Below, piece by piece: positions 29,441-38,655 of a stretch of 64,000 nt of DNA. This DNA comes from Gemmatales bacterium (lineage in GTDB: Bacteria; Planctomycetota; Planctomycetia; Gemmatales; Gemmataceae), in NCBI GenBank assembly GCA_026004675.1, contig BPJP01000001.1, positions 310,001 through 374,000 of the forward strand. The letters run 5' to 3'. The notes below the pieces were generated by a model, which worked only from the letters and a program-made list of their open reading frames with translations, had not been told where the DNA came from and searched no databases. The first letter of the stretch is position 1; each line of letters begins with the position of its first letter. The position numbers were made by a program, and so were the translations under genes.

Positions 29441-29896
29441 TCAACTCGCTTTCGCCGCTTCAGACTGGTGTACCTTGTGTTTTGCAGCCAGTTCTTCGAG
29501 TTCTTGCAAGTGCCGCTTCTTAATTTCAACAATGCGCTCGACCGGCGCTCGGTAGGCGGACGTCGAAATGCATGTCAAGTCTCGTTCGACCTGATTCAAT
29601 TCACGCTGTTGATGCTCGACAAGCACACGCAGCAGATGATCGAGCGACACGAAATTAAAACTGGTGAACGACATGGGAAACGTGCCGATATACGGCAACG
29701 GTACACGATGGCGAACGAGAAACCGTCCTAATTCCACTACGGCTTCTTCTTCTTCCTTGCTCATTTGGTCAATGGCATCAAGGGCGTCGCGTTCTTCTTC
29801 CGGAACCCACGGAAACGCATCGCGCACGTATTGCATGAACGATCGGCTTTCGCGCCGGAACACGTCCTGCAACAATTGTCGCGTCGAAGAATCCAT
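29441..29896 (-). CDS. Hypothetical protein, about 151 aa
   Basis: I start at the ATG at 29896 (MDSSTRQLLQDVFRRESRSF), preceded by GGGGTGA; the frame itself opens at 30061. It is soluble, mostly helical and charged, with a central segment LPYIGTFPMSFTSFNFVSLDHL and a C-terminal coiled coil (about residues 110-150, PVERIVEIKKRHLQELEELA). No motif recognised. It lies 85 bases after nuoN and immediately before cbiD, so it may be the distal part of the nuo transcript. Confidence 0.7.
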   Translation of the reverse strand: MDSSTRQLLQDVFRRESRSFMQYVRDAFPWVPEEERDALDAIDQMSKEEEEAVVELGRFLVRHRVPLPYIGTFPMSFTSFNFVSLDHLLRVLVEHQQRELNQVERDLTCISTSAYRAPVERIVEIKKRHLQELEELAAKHKVHQSEAAKAS

Positions 29897-29981
29897 CTCG
29901 TTCACCCCGTTCGAACCCCCCTTTTTCGCTTCGCAATTCGACGTTCGTGTGCGTACGAAAGGGGAAGAATGATTGCCAATT

Positions 29982-31694
29982 CTATTGAGGCGGTATGTCC
30001 GCCCGACTCGCCGTCGCCACTGGCCATGGAATCTGTTTGAAGGAACTGGCGCCGGCATCACTCGCTTGAATCAATGGATTCCAAAGGATTCCGACCACAA
30101 AGATCAGCGCACTGAGTACAAAGGCATACAAGGAATCCATGGCTGGCGTGGAATATGGTTCTGGCTCTTCTCCTTCGATGACTTCCACTGGTTTATCCAG
30201 GATCATGGTGCGCACGACCTTCAGATAATAGAATGCACTAATTACGGTGTTGAGAGCACCGATGACCAACAACGAATACATCGTAAAACCGAGAGTGGAT
30301 TGTTGTTGTGCCGTGTACAATTGCCCGGCGTCGAACAACACGCGAAAGACTTGGAACTTGGCAGCGAAACCGGCTAAGGGAGGAATGCCGAGCAAACTTA
30401 CAAGGAATATCGACAACGTCACGGTCATCATCGGAGAGCGGTATATCAATCCGCGATAGGAAGCAATCTCTTCGCTGCCGGTCTGGTTTCTCAGAAATGC
30501 GACGACAGCGAAGGCACCCAGATTGGTGAAGAGATAAGCGACGAGGTAAAACAGCACTGCACTCGCGCCGTCGCGCGATAAGGTTGCCAGCCCCATCAAC
30601 ATGAAGCCGGCATGGGCGATGGTCGAATAGGCGAGCAGCCGTTTCATGTTGGTTTGCGCAAAAGCGGCCAGGTTGCCGAACGTCGTGGTCACGGCTGCAA
30701 AAAGGGCGATGGCTGGCACCAGGAAATAGGCCGTTTCGAGCCACGCGACCAGACTAGGCTGCATGTTTGGATCGCCAATGGATGCCAGGACGAAGGAGAA
30801 TCTGGCCAACAGGGCCAGGGCTGCGCCTTTCGAAGCGACGGACAAGAACGCGGCCACTTCCGCTGCTGCACCTTCGAAGACATCTGGGCACCAGAAATGA
30901 AAAGGCACGGCGGAAATCTTGAACGCTAAACCAACGAGAACGAACAGCGTCCCCAAAAACAGGATCGGGTCGAACGCCGTCACGGCGCCGGGTGACGCGT
31001 TTTGCAAAACGACAAAAAATCCTTTGGCAACATCAGGCAAATAGCCCGTGCCGAATTTCCCGGCGATCAGGCTGATGCCGTAAAGCATAACGCCTGCGGC
31101 ACCGCCGCCATAAACGACATACTTCAGCGATGCTTCGCTCGAGGCACGATTCGTTTTCAAAAAGCCAGCCAGAGCGTAACTGGGAACGCTTGCCATTTCG
31201 ACGGCGATGAAAACCATCAACAGATGGTTCGCCGATGCCATCAACATCATTCCCAAGGTGGCACCGAGCAGCAGACAGCTGAAATCGGCGGATTCTTCTG
31301 GCTGCGGAATTCCCGTCAACAAGGAGAGGACCAGCACGAGTGCCGTGAAACTCAAAAGAAAAATACGCATAAAAAGCGTGAAATTGTCATAAATCAGCAA
31401 TCCCGAGAAAATTCCTTGCTGGTTGGAATTCCCCGCCCAGGGTTGTCTCGCTGCCGGGTTGGCGATCTGTTCCCACGTACTCACTCCCGACCACTGGCAA
31501 ACGGAAACGACCAGCGCACCGATGGTGAAGGCGAGCGCCATCATACACAAGTGCGAACGATCCACATTGGAAATCAGCCTGGAAATCAGTATGAGGACAA
31601 TAGCCAGACACAGGAACAACTCAGGCAAAAACAACATCAGGTCTTGCATGAGCCTGGTCTGGAAGAATTCGATACTTTGATCAGATATATGCAT
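29982..31694 (-). CDS. nuoN: NADH-quinone oxidoreductase subunit N
   Basis: 570 residues and about fourteen helices of the antiporter-like Mrp family: LMLFLPELFLCLAIVLILIS, MLMASANHLLMVFIAVEMAS with the conserved glutamate, LVGLAFKISAVPFHFWCPDV with the conserved lysine, and FEGAAAEVAAFLSVASKGAAL. It is one of three proton-pumping antiporter-like subunits of the complex I membrane arm. An alternative start is the M at residue 16 (MQDLMLFLPE). It is the last nuo gene of the cluster, 85 bases after nuoM. Confidence 0.95.
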   Translation of the reverse strand: MHISDQSIEFFQTRLMQDLMLFLPELFLCLAIVLILISRLISNVDRSHLCMMALAFTIGALVVSVCQWSGVSTWEQIANPAARQPWAGNSNQQGIFSGLLIYDNFTLFMRIFLLSFTALVLVLSLLTGIPQPEESADFSCLLLGATLGMMLMASANHLLMVFIAVEMASVPSYALAGFLKTNRASSEASLKYVVYGGGAAGVMLYGISLIAGKFGTGYLPDVAKGFFVVLQNASPGAVTAFDPILFLGTLFVLVGLAFKISAVPFHFWCPDVFEGAAAEVAAFLSVASKGAALALLARFSFVLASIGDPNMQPSLVAWLETAYFLVPAIALFAAVTTTFGNLAAFAQTNMKRLLAYSTIAHAGFMLMGLATLSRDGASAVLFYLVAYLFTNLGAFAVVAFLRNQTGSEEIASYRGLIYRSPMMTVTLSIFLVSLLGIPPLAGFAAKFQVFRVLFDAGQLYTAQQQSTLGFTMYSLLVIGALNTVISAFYYLKVVRTMILDKPVEVIEGEEPEPYSTPAMDSLYAFVLSALIFVVGILWNPLIQASDAGASSFKQIPWPVATASRADIPPQ

Positions 31695-31779
31695 GGTTCA
31701 CTGGCGAATGAAGTTGAATCCGTTTTCCGTTGCCACGACTGAAAACTGAAAAGCAGCCGCACCGCCAAGCGGCTAACGA

Positions 31780-33603
31780 TTATTTGCTAAGTTGGGCCAG
31801 GGTCTCCACTAATCCGGTCACACTGGGGGACATCCAAGACAAAAGCAGGTTTGGCATGACGCCAAACACCACCGCCAACACTGCCAAGGGCACAATGCAG
31901 AGGATTTCACGGAGATTCATATCGGGGTAGTCTGCATACGCGGGATTGTGCCCCAGATAAACGCGCTGCAATGTCCAGAGGATGTAGGCAGCCGTGATGA
32001 CCACGGTCAAGGCAGCCAGCACGGCAATAGTAATGCTGTAATTCAACGCAGCCAGCACGACCATGAATTCGCCAACGAAGCCGCAAAGACCGGGCAGCCC
32101 CAAGGCGGCGAAGAAGATCAAAGCACTCATCCCCGAGTAAAGGGGCATCGGCTCATAAAGCCCTCGGAAATTATCCAGATTCCGATGGTGAGCCCGATCG
32201 TAGATCACTCCAACCAGGAAGAACATGCCGGCCGAACTGATGCCGTGGGCGATCATCTGATACATCGCACCGTTCATGCCCCAAGACCAGTATTGTGTGC
32301 CTGTGGTCACTTGCCAGACGCCGATGCCCAGGATCACATAACCCATGTGGCTGATCGAACTGTAGGCCACGAGTTTTTTGAAGTCGGTTTGGGCCATAGC
32401 CGCAAACGCGCCGTACACGATGCTGATGATTCCCAACGCGACGACAAGCCCCGCCAGGTATTCCGCCGCCCACGGACAAATGGGATAAGCGATGCGAAGG
32501 ATGCCGTATCCTCCCATCTTCAGCAAGATTCCGGCCAGGATCATGCTGATGGGCGTTGGTGCTTCCACGTGGGCGTCAGGCAACCAGGTATGGAACGGAA
32601 ATACCGGCACCTTGATGGCAAAGCCCACCAGAAGGAGCAAAAACATGGTGATCTGGAACCACTTTTGAAAGAATGGCTGGTCCGTCAGCCGCTTCGACAC
32701 GGCCTCCAGTTTCTCCTGATCGCTGCCCGCAGCGCGAATACCCGGAATGTCGATGTGTTCGGATTTGTTTTTAATCACATTCGAGGCAGCTTCGCCTACG
32801 CGGTGCAAAAGAATGATATCAAACGTGTTGATAGTTGCTTGCTGTTCCGCCTCTCGAACCGTGAGATGTTTGCTCTTGGCGATCTGTTCCACTAGCTGCT
32901 CAACGCGGCGCTGATCGACGAAATCGCGGACATCGGTGAAATAGAAACCAAGAATGGCGATGAGGATAAACACACTGCCCAGAAGCGTATAGAGGAAGAA
33001 TTTGATCGCTGCATATTCCCGGTTCGGACCGCCCCAGATGCCGATGAGGAAGTACATGGGCAAGAGCATCACTTCCCAAAAGATATAAAACAGGAAAAAG
33101 TCCAGCGCCATGAACGTCCCCAACATTCCTGTTTCCAGCAGTAAAAACAGGATGCAGTAACCGCGAACCTGGTTTTCGATATTCCAGCTCGCAAGCATTG
33201 CCAGGAAACTGATGACCGTGGTCAAGAGGATCAACGGCATACTGATGCCGTCAACGCCAACATAGTATTGAATGTTGAAGCGTTCGATCCAGGGGATGCG
33301 CGCGACCCAATCGTTGCCCAGCGGCGCCTCGTGGTTCAGCTCTCGCTTTTCGACATCGGCTAACCGTTTGCTGAGCAAAGACGTCGATTTATCGTCCGGA
33401 TTGCTATCGATCTGATAGACGGACTGGTAGTAATGGATAAACATGACGATGCTGAGCACCATCGTGACCGCTGTGCCCAACAATGCCCACCAGCGCATCA
33501 ACTCTTCCCATCCCTTGGGGAAGAACCAGGGCATCATCAAGACAAGTGCAAAAAGAGCTGGAATGAAAATAACCAGCGACATAATCAACAGGTCGTACTG
33601 CAT
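31780..33603 (-). CDS. nuoM: NADH-quinone oxidoreductase subunit M, with hydrophilic insert
   Basis: 607 residues, longer than the usual length of about 500. The family core is intact: FFLFYIFWEVMLLPMYFLIG with the pump glutamate (about residue 177), FAIKVPVFPFHTWLPDAHVE with the lysine, PTPISMILAGILLKMGGYG, and FKKLVAYSSISHMGYVILG. Residues about 222-314 form a charged insert (DFVDQRRVEQLVEQIAKSKH, VGEAASNVIKNKSEHIDIPG) between two helices. A second charged loop occupies about residues 66-105. It pumps protons in the complex I membrane arm. The start is 84 bases after nuoL. Confidence 0.95.
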   Translation of the reverse strand: MQYDLLIMSLVIFIPALFALVLMMPWFFPKGWEELMRWWALLGTAVTMVLSIVMFIHYYQSVYQIDSNPDDKSTSLLSKRLADVEKRELNHEAPLGNDWVARIPWIERFNIQYYVGVDGISMPLILLTTVISFLAMLASWNIENQVRGYCILFLLLETGMLGTFMALDFFLFYIFWEVMLLPMYFLIGIWGGPNREYAAIKFFLYTLLGSVFILIAILGFYFTDVRDFVDQRRVEQLVEQIAKSKHLTVREAEQQATINTFDIILLHRVGEAASNVIKNKSEHIDIPGIRAAGSDQEKLEAVSKRLTDQPFFQKWFQITMFLLLLVGFAIKVPVFPFHTWLPDAHVEAPTPISMILAGILLKMGGYGILRIAYPICPWAAEYLAGLVVALGIISIVYGAFAAMAQTDFKKLVAYSSISHMGYVILGIGVWQVTTGTQYWSWGMNGAMYQMIAHGISSAGMFFLVGVIYDRAHHRNLDNFRGLYEPMPLYSGMSALIFFAALGLPGLCGFVGEFMVVLAALNYSITIAVLAALTVVITAAYILWTLQRVYLGHNPAYADYPDMNLREILCIVPLAVLAVVFGVMPNLLLSWMSPSVTGLVETLAQLSK

Positions 33604-33687
33604 GGTTGGAAATCTCTTCTCCCGCTGATTCTTCTTCCCGGTTTCCGGGATGATGTTGTTTCGGTGCGATCGTTCTGATCTCGATGA

Positions 33688-36348
33688 TCATCCAGCCGCG
33701 GCCATGGCGAGGAAATACGACAAAATCGCAAAGACGCCGATCGCGGCCAGAACCAAAAACAGAACATAGCTCCGGATATAACCGGTTTGCACACGCCGGA
33801 GCCAACTGCCGACACCGTAAGAAACGCTCGCTATCAGATTGACCAGACCGTCGACGATATATCGATCCACCCAGCCGCTCCAACGCGACAGCGTAACGGT
33901 ACAGCGCCCGCTGCCGTTGATCACGCCATCGATGCCGCGAAGATCGAACGCTTTGCACCACTGGGAAACGCGCAACGCCGGGCGAACCAAAAGGGCGCTG
34001 TACAATTCGTCAAAGTACCATTTGTTGGCGAACAACGCGTAGACCCCAGGAAATTGTTCTCTTGCTTCTTCGGGATCGAGTCTCGTTTTGCCAGTTTGCC
34101 GGCTCTGGTAATAAAGCAGGAAGGCGAAAATGACGCCGATGCCGGCGGCAACGAACGCTGACAACTCAGCAAGCCCGTGCAGCTTTAAAGCCCAGTAACG
34201 TTCGCTCCGTTCGACGTGTTTGAATACCAATCCCGGAGCATGCTCCAGTTCGCCTAATTCTGCCAGCCCGCCGAAATCGGCCAGAACGTGATGCGGTTGG
34301 CCGTGATGGATCACTTTGTTCAAATGACTGGCTTCAGGGTCATGCAACGGCCAGCCCCAGGCCACGCAGATGCTAAACACCGCCAGCACGATCAACGGGA
34401 TCGTCATCGTGGCTGGGGATTCTTTTGCATGCTCGAATACGTGTTTGTCTCGTGGCTTGCCCGTAAACGTCATTAGCCACATGCGGAACATATAAAAGGT
34501 CGTGATACCGGCCGTAACCACCGGAAGCAGAAACAGCAGAAAATGTTCGGGATGCAAACGCACATAGCCAAGCGACTGGGCGACAATCATGTCTTTGCTG
34601 TACCAGCCGCTGAATAAAGGCGTACCGGCGATCGTAAGCACGCCAACAAGCATGGTGAGGGCTGTGATTTTCATCTTCGGAAACAGACCGCCCATTTTGG
34701 TCATTTCCTGCTCGTGATGGCAGCCGAAAATCACGCTGCCCGAACAGAGGAATAACAACGCCTTGAAAAAGGCATGCGTAATCAAATGAAAAATCCCTGC
34801 CACCCAACCGCCGACGCCCAGGGCCAGCATCATGTATCCCAGTTGGCTCACGGTGGAATAGGCGAGCACCTTCTTGATATCGGTTTGGACGATTGCGATG
34901 GTTGCCGCCACAAACAGGGTGATGCCGCCTACGTAGGCAATCACGATCAATGCTTCCGCCGTGAACAGAGGAAACGCTCGGGCGACGAGATAAACCCCCG
35001 CGGCCACCATCGTTGCGGCGTGGATCAAAGCGCTTACAGGCGTCGGTCCTTCCATGGCGTCCGGCAACCAGACGTGCAGAGGAAACTGGGCCGACTTTCC
35101 GACACAGCCGACGAATATCCCTAATCCCGCTGCGACCAGCAGCCAGTACGGCATGGAATCGGTGCTGTCAAAATCAGGATAGAAACTCTTGAGATACCAC
35201 TTGCTTTCGTCGGTTTCGTCCCCCGGGTCTGCATCTTCAACGTGCAGATGGACCTTGGGAGAAAATAGCACGGCCTGGTCTCCCGTCTGACTCGGCACGA
35301 GTTTCTTCTCGCCATCCTCGACGACAAGATTGGCACGGACGATCCTGGCTCCTAAAGGAACGTATTCCCCATCGATTTTCGTCCGCAGAGGTCGTACGCC
35401 ATGCGAATCGGTTAATGGCGCTCGGATGGTTTTGAATATTTCCTCGAAGTTGAACGTGCCAATGTAGGTCCAGATGATGAGCAAGCCGATGACAAATCCC
35501 GCATCACCGACACGGTTGGTAATGAATGCTTTGTTGGCAGCGTTCGAAGCACTTTGGCGTTCGTAATTGAAGCCGATGAGAAGATAGGAGCAGATGCCGA
35601 CGAGTTCCCAGCTGACAAAGACCTGAAACAGGTTGTCAGCCAGAACCAGGTTGAGCATGGAGAAGCAAAACAACGACAGAAACAGAAAGAAGCGGCCAAA
35701 CCGGCCACGACGTTTCAGGTGGCCGTCGGCCGTGTGCACCTGGTGGTCTTCAACCTCCTCGGCCAACTCTTCGGACATATAGCCGATGGAGAAGATATGA
35801 ATGAGCGTAGCGATCAATGTCACCATGAGAAACATGACGACCGTCAAGTTGTCGATGCGATAGCCGACGTAGAGGATCGAAGCCCTGGCGTCTTTTTTCG
35901 TCCCGTACGGGCCGGCGGGATTGGCCCATTCGATACGGCCGACCCATTTCGATTCGAGTCGGTGGATTTCGGCGTTAACTGTTTGTAATTCTTTTTCGAT
36001 TTTCGGATGCTCTTCGACAGGCCGATGGGCGAACTCGCTTTCCAGATGATGGGCTTCTTCTTTGAGTTCTTCGATGCGGTGGTGGTCCTGGCCGTGACTG
36101 GCAAAATGGATTGCTCCCACAAGAGAGCAAACAAAGGAAAGAGCGATAGCCGTCGTTGCGACATAGGCGGCTGTTCGACCTGGTCTGCCGCCACCAAGAA
36201 CACGGTACAAAGTATTGCACAAAGGAGAATCGCAAGCGCGAGCAGCATGCCGAAGAAACGCTGTCAAAATGAGCAGCAAGAACGACACCATCGGCAAGAT
36301 CGTCGCCACGACGAAATAAAGTCCGGGTTGTTCCGAAAGTGCCGACAT
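33688..36348 (-). CDS. nuoL: NADH-quinone oxidoreductase subunit L, very long form
   Basis: 886 residues, against about 600-700 in most bacteria. The core is normal: NLFQVFVSWELVGICSYLLI (pump glutamate near 248), VGKSAQFPLHVWLPDAMEGP (lysine), TPVSALIHAATMVAAGVYL, TDIKKVLAYSTVSQLGYMML, and the C-terminal lateral-helix region. Extra parts are a predicted coiled coil at residues 91-135 (RIEELKEEAHHLESEFAHRP onward) between the early helices, and a hydrophilic insert at about 310-398 (LTDSHGVRPLRTKIDGEYVP, DADPGDETDESKWYLKSFYP). A histidine-rich stretch lies near residues 700-740. It starts 2 bases after the nuoK stop, in the same operon. Confidence 0.95.
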   Translation of the reverse strand: MSALSEQPGLYFVVATILPMVSFLLLILTAFLRHAARACDSPLCNTLYRVLGGGRPGRTAAYVATTAIALSFVCSLVGAIHFASHGQDHHRIEELKEEAHHLESEFAHRPVEEHPKIEKELQTVNAEIHRLESKWVGRIEWANPAGPYGTKKDARASILYVGYRIDNLTVVMFLMVTLIATLIHIFSIGYMSEELAEEVEDHQVHTADGHLKRRGRFGRFFLFLSLFCFSMLNLVLADNLFQVFVSWELVGICSYLLIGFNYERQSASNAANKAFITNRVGDAGFVIGLLIIWTYIGTFNFEEIFKTIRAPLTDSHGVRPLRTKIDGEYVPLGARIVRANLVVEDGEKKLVPSQTGDQAVLFSPKVHLHVEDADPGDETDESKWYLKSFYPDFDSTDSMPYWLLVAAGLGIFVGCVGKSAQFPLHVWLPDAMEGPTPVSALIHAATMVAAGVYLVARAFPLFTAEALIVIAYVGGITLFVAATIAIVQTDIKKVLAYSTVSQLGYMMLALGVGGWVAGIFHLITHAFFKALLFLCSGSVIFGCHHEQEMTKMGGLFPKMKITALTMLVGVLTIAGTPLFSGWYSKDMIVAQSLGYVRLHPEHFLLFLLPVVTAGITTFYMFRMWLMTFTGKPRDKHVFEHAKESPATMTIPLIVLAVFSICVAWGWPLHDPEASHLNKVIHHGQPHHVLADFGGLAELGELEHAPGLVFKHVERSERYWALKLHGLAELSAFVAAGIGVIFAFLLYYQSRQTGKTRLDPEEAREQFPGVYALFANKWYFDELYSALLVRPALRVSQWCKAFDLRGIDGVINGSGRCTVTLSRWSGWVDRYIVDGLVNLIASVSYGVGSWLRRVQTGYIRSYVLFLVLAAIGVFAILSYFLAMAAAG

Positions 36349-36350
36349 GC

Positions 36351-36662
36351 TTAGCCTTTCAACTCCTCAGCTGTGTCCACGTCGACGGACAAATGGTTGT
36401 TGTAAAAGTTGAGAACGATAGCCAGAGCGATGGCTGCTTCGGCGGCAGCCATGACGATGACAAACAAAGCAAAAATCTGCCCTTCGACGGCGAAGGCTGG
36501 ATTGAAATGTGCCAGAGCCACAAAATTCACGTTGGCCCCGTTCAGCACAAGTTCCACGCCCATCAGGACGCCAATGCCGTTTCGTTTGAGAGCCATACAC
36601 AAAGCTCCACAGACGAACAGCAGAGCGCCAAGAACCAGATAATGAGTCAAGGTCACTGTCAT
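36351..36662 (-). CDS. nuoK: NADH-quinone oxidoreductase subunit K
   Basis: 103 residues and three helices, the standard NuoK size. The start is MTVTLTHYLVLGALLFVCGA. The conserved GVLMGVELVLNGANVNFVAL carries one of the two membrane glutamates, and ALFVIVMAAAEAAIALAIVL the other. Its ATG overlaps the nuoJ stop as ATGA, and nuoL follows after 2 bases, so J, K and L are translationally coupled. Confidence 0.97.
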   Translation of the reverse strand: MTVTLTHYLVLGALLFVCGALCMALKRNGIGVLMGVELVLNGANVNFVALAHFNPAFAVEGQIFALFVIVMAAAEAAIALAIVLNFYNNHLSVDVDTAEELKG

Positions 36663-37273
36663 GTCGATGTCGCCTGACGGCGGCGCCGCGCCCTCGCCAA
36701 ATACGCAGCACCGATCAAGACCACCAATAAATGCACCGAAACAATTTCAAAAGGCAACAAGTATGCGACGGCTTTCCGCGACGGCGGCGCGGCGCCAGGT
36801 GGAAAACCGGTCATGTTTGCGGCTGGTGTCGCTTCTTCGAAGCCCAGCAGCGATTCGCCCAGCACGACAGAGTTCATCGAGTTTTTGGGAGATGCCGTCT
36901 GCCCCGGCTCGGGGAAGTTCCAGTTCGCAGAATACAAGCTGACTGCCAGCATTCCGAACAGCAAGAATCCCACCACCGTACCGATCGCCCACTCGGCCGC
37001 ACTGGCTCTCAAACTGATAAACGGGCTTTGTGCGGTCAACATGACGCCGAAAACGACCAGAACCAGCGTGCCGCCAACGTAAACCAGAATCTGAATCGCG
37101 GCGACGAAATCAGCACCGAGCAAAAAGAAAACGCCAGCCGTCCCGGCTAGCGTGAACAACAGCCAGGTAGCGGCGCGGACAATATGTTGCGTCACTACGA
37201 CACCGATGGCACAAAGCGCCGTGATCGCGGCTACAAGGTAGAACAAAATCGCTTGTAGCTCATTTGTAGACAA
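36659..37273 (-). CDS. nuoJ: NADH-quinone oxidoreductase subunit J
   Basis: About 204 residues with five helices: ILFYLVAAITALCAIGVVVT, TWLLFTLAGTAGVFFLLGAD, and FVAAIQILVYVGGTLVLVVF with the pi-bulge tyrosine/glycine region of the third helix. The frame runs upstream into nuoH to 37423, but the usual NuoJ N-terminus begins at TTG 37273 (STNELQAIL) with GAGG ahead of it. The gap after nuoH is then 22 bases. NuoI, normally between H and J, is absent here. Confidence 0.9.
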   Translation of the reverse strand: MSTNELQAILFYLVAAITALCAIGVVVTQHIVRAATWLLFTLAGTAGVFFLLGADFVAAIQILVYVGGTLVLVVFGVMLTAQSPFISLRASAAEWAIGTVVGFLLFGMLAVSLYSANWNFPEPGQTASPKNSMNSVVLGESLLGFEEATPAANMTGFPPGAAPPSRKAVAYLLPFEIVSVHLLVVLIGAAYLARARRRRQATST

Positions 37274-37295
37274 GTTAAGGCCCTCGTTCCAATGG

Positions 37296-38528
37296 TTACG
37301 AATTTCCCGCCGGTGTACGTGACGCCGACCGAGATTGGTATTCCCAAATTCCTGGCATCGGCGCGAACGGTTCGCGTGAACGAACCGCTGCCCGCAGGAA
37401 TCCGAAGAAGAAGAGTACGGCAAATCCGATGGCGACGACGTATTTGAACCAGTTTTGCACCGAGTCCGGCATGAGCAGCGGCCACAACGATGCGCCGAGC
37501 AAAAGCACGCAGCTGATCGGCAGCAAGTATTTCAAGCAGGTCATCATGACCTGATCGATCCGTAATCGCGGCAACGACCAGCGGGCCCAGATCATCACGA
37601 ATACCAGCAGCCAGCCTTTGACTATAAAAATGGCGACATTGAGGATGTTGCCGACGACAGGACCAAAAGCATCCGTTAAAGCGAAAGGCAGGATTCCGGG
37701 ATTCCACCCGCCCAGAAACAGCAACACGGCAATTCCTGAAACCGCAAACATGCTGGCGTATTCCGCCATGAAAAAGAACGACCAGCGCAGGCCGCTATAT
37801 TCAGTGTGGAACCCTGCGACCAGTTCGCTTTCTGCCTCGGCCAGATCGAAGGGCGCTCGCTTGCAGCTGGCTGTTGCACAAGTGAAATAAGTCCAAAAGG
37901 CTACAAACGTGAACGGGTCATGAAAAACCAGCCAGTTCCAGAACCAGCCCGTTTGTTGCCGAGCGATCGCGGTCAGATCCATCGAACCAGCCACGAGGAC
38001 CGGAACTACGACGCAGATAGCCATGGGAACTTCGTAGCTGACCACTTGCGCTGCTTCGCGCATGGCTCCGAACAAGGACCATTTGCTGCCTGATCCGTAG
38101 CCTGCCAGGATAACGCCAAACACCTCTGAGGACATAACGGCCAGCATGAACAGCACGGCGATTGCCATTGGAAAGGCCACGACGCCATCGCCGAAAGGCA
38201 AAGCCAGAAAGGCAACAAAAGAACCGCAAAAGGCCACATAGGGCCCAATGCGAAAGAGGATGTGGTCGGCAGATGCGGGAATGATGTCTTCTTTGACGAG
38301 AAGTTTGATGCCGTCAGCAATGGTCTGCAACCACCCAAACCGGCCGCCGACGCGAGTAGGGCCAAGGCGGTCTTGGATGCGTCCCGCCACTTTGCGCTCG
38401 ACCCAGATAAAAAAAACGGCCGACAGTGCGACAAAAGTAACAAGAACGATAACCGCTATCAACGGCCGAATATAAGGCCATACGGTTTCCAACATCGTTT
38501 CCGAAACCGCAAGAAGCAAGGCTGCCAA
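37296..38528 (-). CDS. nuoH: NADH-quinone oxidoreductase subunit H
   Basis: 410 residues and eight or nine helices of the quinone-channel subunit: FFIWVERKVAGRIQDRLGPT, RVGGRFGWLQTIADGIKLLV with KEDIIPASAD, VLFMLAVMSSEVFGVILAGY, GAMREAAQVVSYEVPMAICV, and CKRAPFDLAEAESELVAGFH, all quinone-site loops of the family. It is the first gene of this nuo cluster. 127 bases separate it from the upstream sua5 stop and should contain the operon promoter. An M at residue 12 is an alternative start. Confidence 0.95.
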   Translation of the reverse strand: MAALLLAVSETMLETVWPYIRPLIAVIVLVTFVALSAVFFIWVERKVAGRIQDRLGPTRVGGRFGWLQTIADGIKLLVKEDIIPASADHILFRIGPYVAFCGSFVAFLALPFGDGVVAFPMAIAVLFMLAVMSSEVFGVILAGYGSGSKWSLFGAMREAAQVVSYEVPMAICVVVPVLVAGSMDLTAIARQQTGWFWNWLVFHDPFTFVAFWTYFTCATASCKRAPFDLAEAESELVAGFHTEYSGLRWSFFFMAEYASMFAVSGIAVLLFLGGWNPGILPFALTDAFGPVVGNILNVAIFIVKGWLLVFVMIWARWSLPRLRIDQVMMTCLKYLLPISCVLLLGASLWPLLMPDSVQNWFKYVVAIGFAVLFFFGFLRAAVRSREPFAPMPGIWEYQSRSASRTPAGNS

Positions 38529-38655
38529 CCCCTGATTGACGGTAGAGTGATCAGCAAAATGCTACGATGGGCGTTACTGTATAAACCGCTGCAAATTTCG
38601 GCAAGCTTCGACTGGTGGCTCGTGCTGACGATCGGACACGTTGGCGTCAGGAATC

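Noticed and set aside
29900..29925. A TTCGAACCCC stretch resembling a tRNA T-loop
   Set aside because: No acceptor, D or anticodon stems can be folded around it.
31948..32895. A 315-codon plus-strand open frame inside nuoM
   Set aside because: It is antisense to nuoM, rich in H, Q and D as expected from reversed hydrophobic codons.
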